A stretch of DNA of 10,156 nucleotides, from the NCBI GenBank assembly GCA_934635225.1, contig CAKTYZ010000033.1, positions 1 through 10,156 of the forward strand, given 5' to 3'. The notes under the pieces are model-generated. The model saw only the letters and a program-made list of their open reading frames with translations, made no database searches and had not been told where the DNA came from. Below are positions 7,751-10,156 of the stretch, in pieces. Source of the DNA: an uncultured Kiritimatiellota bacterium. GTDB taxonomy: Bacteria > Verrucomicrobiota > Kiritimatiellia > RFP12 > UBA1067. Every line of letters begins with the position of its first letter. The first letter of the stretch is position 1. The position numbers were made by a program, and so were the translations under genes.

Positions 7751-7757
7751 TTCTCCC
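7751..7757 (-). promoter_or_regulatory. Ribosome binding site that decides the GH110-like start
   Basis: The minus strand reads GGGAGAA (7751-7757) nine bases before GTG 7741. No purine-rich site precedes the alternative GTG at 7768, where the upstream bases run directly into the stop of the preceding gene at 7780. The spacing is slightly long but the signal peptide geometry agrees with this start. Confidence 0.65.
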
Positions 7758-7779
7758 TTCGCTTTCACGGTTCGCTGCT

Positions 7780-10156
7780 TCAGCGGATCGTCAACAGAAA
7801 TCCTTTCGGCCCTAGACGAATGCCGTCCGAATTGACCGTGACAAGCCAGCCTTTCGCACCGACGACCGTCACGGACGGACGCCCCGAAACCGGGCCCTTG
7901 AGTAACGTGTAGACGCGTTTTTCCTCAAGTCCCGTCGCGTCAACCGAGACAGACGCGCCATCAGCAAAGACAAGTGCGCCATCAATCGTCAGCGTCTCAG
8001 ACGGGTTGAATGCACACGCGCCCGTAACCGTCAGCCCCGACGCCGGAGTCTTGAGCGTGCCGTCCCCGGAAACGGACGGCGTCGCGGCATAAGTCGCCGC
8101 CGAGAGATCGAGCGTCCCGGCCTCGACGGCAAGACCGCCCGTGAAGGACAAGGCTCCCTTGAGCGTGACCGTCCCAGCGCCACGCTTGACGATTCCGCCG
8201 TCTATCGCCGGCGCGTCCGCGCGGTCGTCATGTCGCAACGCCGCTTTCACCATGACGGCAAAGCCATTCGAGTCGAAGATCGCACCGCCCGCGCCGACGA
8301 AGACGCCGGTAAGCATCTCCGAGATCCAGTCCGCGTTGTCTTTCTTCGCCCGGAAGACGCCACCGTCCAGGTAAAGACGCCCTTCGTCGGCCAACGTCAC
8401 CTTCTCCGCTTCCGACGGTGCAATTGCCTCAGCCGTGACAACGCCGCCTTCCAGACAGACCGTCGATTGGTGACCCTTGCCGCCCCAGCCGAGATAAAGC
8501 GGCGTGTTGGCCTTTCCGATGCGGACATCCGCTCCCTCGACGAAACGCACCGTGCCCGTCGAAGCCGCGTACTGCATACCGACGAAGAAACGATTCGCCG
8601 TCAGCAAGCCGCCAATTGTGGCCGTATAAGCACCGCCTTCGTGCCCGCCGCGGAAATCAGCCGTCAATGTCGTTTCAGACCCATCTCCGTCCTTATAGGA
8701 GCCAGTCGCGCCTGCTGCACACGGCAAACGGATCTCGTAAGCCGTCACCTTCGAGCCGTTGTTCTCGTAATGTCCGACGCACTGGTCTGCGTAGCCAATA
8801 TAGAGCCCATTCAGCGACGTGAAGGACACGGTTGCGTCCTTAAGGACAAGCCGCCCGGGCTCATTCGCGTACCTTCCAACAGCGATGACGCCGTTCAGCT
8901 TCACCTTTGTACCCTCAAATGCCAATTCGCCGGGAACCGTCGGCAGATTCGGGTGCGTCCAGGAGAGATTCCCGTTGCCGACGAGAACGTTCGCGCCTGC
9001 GGTGAACGAGCCGCCGCGCATCCGAAGCGAGAGACTGCCCGCGTCCGCCTGAGAAGAGAGGACATTGGGGGCGAAAACCGATGCGGTATCCAATGTCGAA
9101 TCGACGAGTTCAATCGTCGTGTGCGAACCTGCGGCACGCGAGTAGCCGGCGGGACTCGCCGTCAAGGCCTGATTGTGGAGAATCAGCGTTCCGGATCCGC
9201 CTGCGACATCCCCCACGCGCAAGGTGTCACACGCGAAGACCGGCAGCGTCCCATCCGCGTCCGGCGCCAGTTCAAGCGAACCAAAGCCGCCTCGAGCTCC
9301 GCCAAGGCTGACATTCCGAACGGAGAACGAGCCGCCCACGACCACCATGCGACCAATCGTGTTCGAGCCGTTGCCGGCAAAAATGCCTGCCTCAGAAGAG
9401 AACGTGCAGTTCGTCAGCAACAACTCGCCGCTGGAGCCGAGACCGTCAATGCCCGCAGCCCGGGCTGTGCTACCCAAGTGAATCTGCCCCTCAGCCGTGT
9501 TGTGCCATGTTGAATCGCATCCGACGAGACGTCCCCATGAGCGATGGTAGGGGGCATTGGCATCGCGTTGCTGAGGATGCCCAATATAGAACTTCGTGGC
9601 CGATTCGACGACGGAGCCGTTCTTGAAACGGACTGTCGCAGGTTCTGTCGCCGACTTGTTGCCATTGCCCAGCGCCCAGCTGTGCGTGACATTGTTCCAG
9701 ACGCGCGCGTTGTCATAGCAAATGCTACCCGTCGCGTCGTCCCACACGCCCATGACGACATTCTGCGTGCCGTTCGTGACATCGCAGTCCCTGAACGTGA
9801 GAAGCGACGGCGCACAGCCGCGGCCAACCGAAAGACGCCAGCCTCCGAAGGTCGTGCGGACGTTCTCGAAAATCGCCGTCGAGGCGCAATAGCCGTAGAA
9901 CTCGACAAGATGCGTCGACTCAAATGAACCGCCCTTCTGATAATAGTCGACCCTGCCGTCCGGATTCTTCGCCATGAAATTGAAATGGACCTCTTGGGCC
10001 TTGACGTCGGCATTCGTGCCTCTGAAGACGGACATCTGGCTAACCGTGTCACCAAAATGGAGGCTCTTCGCGACCTCAAGGCTCGCGTCCGTCACGTTCA
10101 GAAGCGCGCTTCGGACAATGAGGGAGCCGAGAATTGGGGGGGGGGGGGGGGGGGGG
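7780..10156 (-). CDS. Large secreted repeat protein with PATR motif, N-terminus cut by the window edge
   Basis: The frame is open from the TGA at 7780-7782 to the right edge. A GTG at 10095 lies inside it, but the codons upstream continue the same kind of strand repeat (GSLIVRSALLNVTDASLEV) to the G run, so the true start and any signal peptide are outside. About 785 residues are visible before the G run. The sequence is built of short beta-strand units of the form G-S/E/T/R-L-x-L followed by a turn (GELLLTNCTF, GSLELAP, GTLILHN, GSLSLRM, GELAFEG, GRLVLKD, GTVRFVE), which suggests an elongated beta-solenoid. A PATR motif lies near the end. There is no autotransporter barrel, PEP-CTERM, LPXTG or type IX sorting domain after it; the last residues form a small beta domain ending LLTIR. 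Function is unknown; a surface or secreted structural or glycan-binding passenger is likely. It lies 38 bases upstream of the GH110-like gene in the same operon. Confidence 0.75.
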   Translation of the reverse strand, partial: PPPPPPPILGSLIVRSALLNVTDASLEVAKSLHFGDTVSQMSVFRGTNADVKAQEVHFNFMAKNPDGRVDYYQKGGSFESTHLVEFYGYCASTAIFENVRTTFGGWRLSVGRGCAPSLLTFRDCDVTNGTQNVVMGVWDDATGSICYDNARVWNNVTHSWALGNGNKSATEPATVRFKNGSVVESATKFYIGHPQQRDANAPYHRSWGRLVGCDSTWHNTAEGQIHLGSTARAAGIDGLGSSGELLLTNCTFSSEAGIFAGNGSNTIGRMVVVGGSFSVRNVSLGGARGGFGSLELAPDADGTLPVFACDTLRVGDVAGGSGTLILHNQALTASPAGYSRAAGSHTTIELVDSTLDTASVFAPNVLSSQADAGSLSLRMRGGSFTAGANVLVGNGNLSWTHPNLPTVPGELAFEGTKVKLNGVIAVGRYANEPGRLVLKDATVSFTSLNGLYIGYADQCVGHYENNGSKVTAYEIRLPCAAGATGSYKDGDGSETTLTADFRGGHEGGAYTATIGGLLTANRFFVGMQYAASTGTVRFVEGADVRIGKANTPLYLGWGGKGHQSTVCLEGGVVTAEAIAPSEAEKVTLADEGRLYLDGGVFRAKKDNADWISEMLTGVFVGAGGAIFDSNGFAVMVKAALRHDDRADAPAIDGGIVKRGAGTVTLKGALSFTGGLAVEAGTLDLSAATYAATPSVSGDGTLKTPASGLTVTGACAFNPSETLTIDGALVFADGASVSVDATGLEEKRVYTLLKGPVSGRPSVTVVGAKGWLVTVNSDGIRLGPKGFLLTIR
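8095..8202 (-). other. PATR (autotransporter-associated beta-strand) motif
   Basis: Residues about 632-667, counted from the GTG at 10095, contain K-x-GAGTVTL ... LSFTGGL-x-VEAGTLDLS, a close match to the PATR pattern K-x-G-x-G-x-L-x-L ... Y/F-x-G-x-T-x-V-x-x-G-x-L (PF12951/TIGR02601 type). In proteobacteria it precedes a membrane barrel; here no barrel follows, as is common in verrucomicrobial relatives. Confidence 0.7.
10136..10156. repeat. 21-base G homopolymer at the right edge
   Basis: The window ends in 21 G following GAATT. In the minus-strand frame of the repeat protein this would be proline codons, out of keeping with the adjacent beta-strand sequence. It mirrors the C run at the left edge and is probably a read-tail artefact. 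Confidence 0.9.

Noticed and set aside
7742..7768. Upstream GTG at 7768 as start of the GH110-like gene
   Set aside because: No Shine-Dalgarno precedes it and the added residues would displace the signal peptide; GTG 7741 fits better.
8230..9513. 427-codon open frame on the plus strand, opposite the repeat protein
   Set aside because: It is rich in Arg, Ala and Pro with no domain pattern or signal, while the minus strand has clear beta-strand repeats. GC-rich coding commonly leaves long antisense frames.
10093..10095. GTG at 10095 as the true start of the repeat protein
   Set aside because: The frame stays open upstream to the edge and encodes the same kind of beta-strand repeat, and no signal peptide follows the GTG.
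1..10156. CRISPR array, insertion sequence, tRNA or rRNA, phage or defence genes
   Set aside because: No regularly spaced repeats, transposase motifs, terminal inverted repeats or RNA gene patterns were seen, and the window is fully explained by glycan-related genes.

Overview
All supportable genes in this window lie on the minus strand, and all of them look like exported proteins. The coding is GC-rich. The gene content suggests a glycan-degrading member of the Planctomycetes-Verrucomicrobia-Chlamydiae group, most likely an uncultured Kiritimatiellota/Verrucomicrobiota bacterium from a gut or similar habitat. This is inference from the protein families: right-handed beta-helix enzymes, PATR-type repeats without an autotransporter barrel, LamG domains, and a C-terminal sugar-binding-like domain typical of these phyla. 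No marker gene is present to prove it.

In the direction of transcription (right to left) the layout is: (1) the 3' part of a large repeat protein with a passenger-like PATR motif, running off the right edge (7780-10156); (2) an exported GH110-like beta-helix protein, probable alpha-1,3-galactosidase family (6065-7741, GTG start); (3) an exported GH127-type (PF07944, former DUF1680) protein with the family's Glu-x-Cys ... Cys-Cys zinc-thiolate motif (4059-6065), overlapping the previous stop as TGATG; (4) a 926-residue multidomain beta-helix protein with LamG-like, CARDB-like, beta-helix, PKD-like and sugar-binding-like domains (1252-4032). The gaps are 38, -1 and 26 bases, so these four genes read as one operon, closed by a candidate rho-independent terminator at 1164-1198. 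After it come a candidate promoter with an inverted repeat, a 5' hairpin and an A-rich leader, and then (5) a separate LamG-domain protein, cut by the left edge (1-1060).

The likely joint role is extracytoplasmic breakdown and binding of a complex glycan carrying alpha-galactosyl and arabinofuranosyl-type (or related) groups. The window holds no transporter, SusC/SusD pair, sulfatase or regulator, so uptake and sensing must be encoded elsewhere. Both ends of the window are long G/C homopolymers oriented as outward-facing poly-G, which looks like an assembly artefact. Nothing here is clearly a new defence or mobile system. The points most worth checking are the enzyme cluster, the divergent catalytic site of the GH127-like protein, the cysteine ladders in the beta-helices and the compact intergenic control region.
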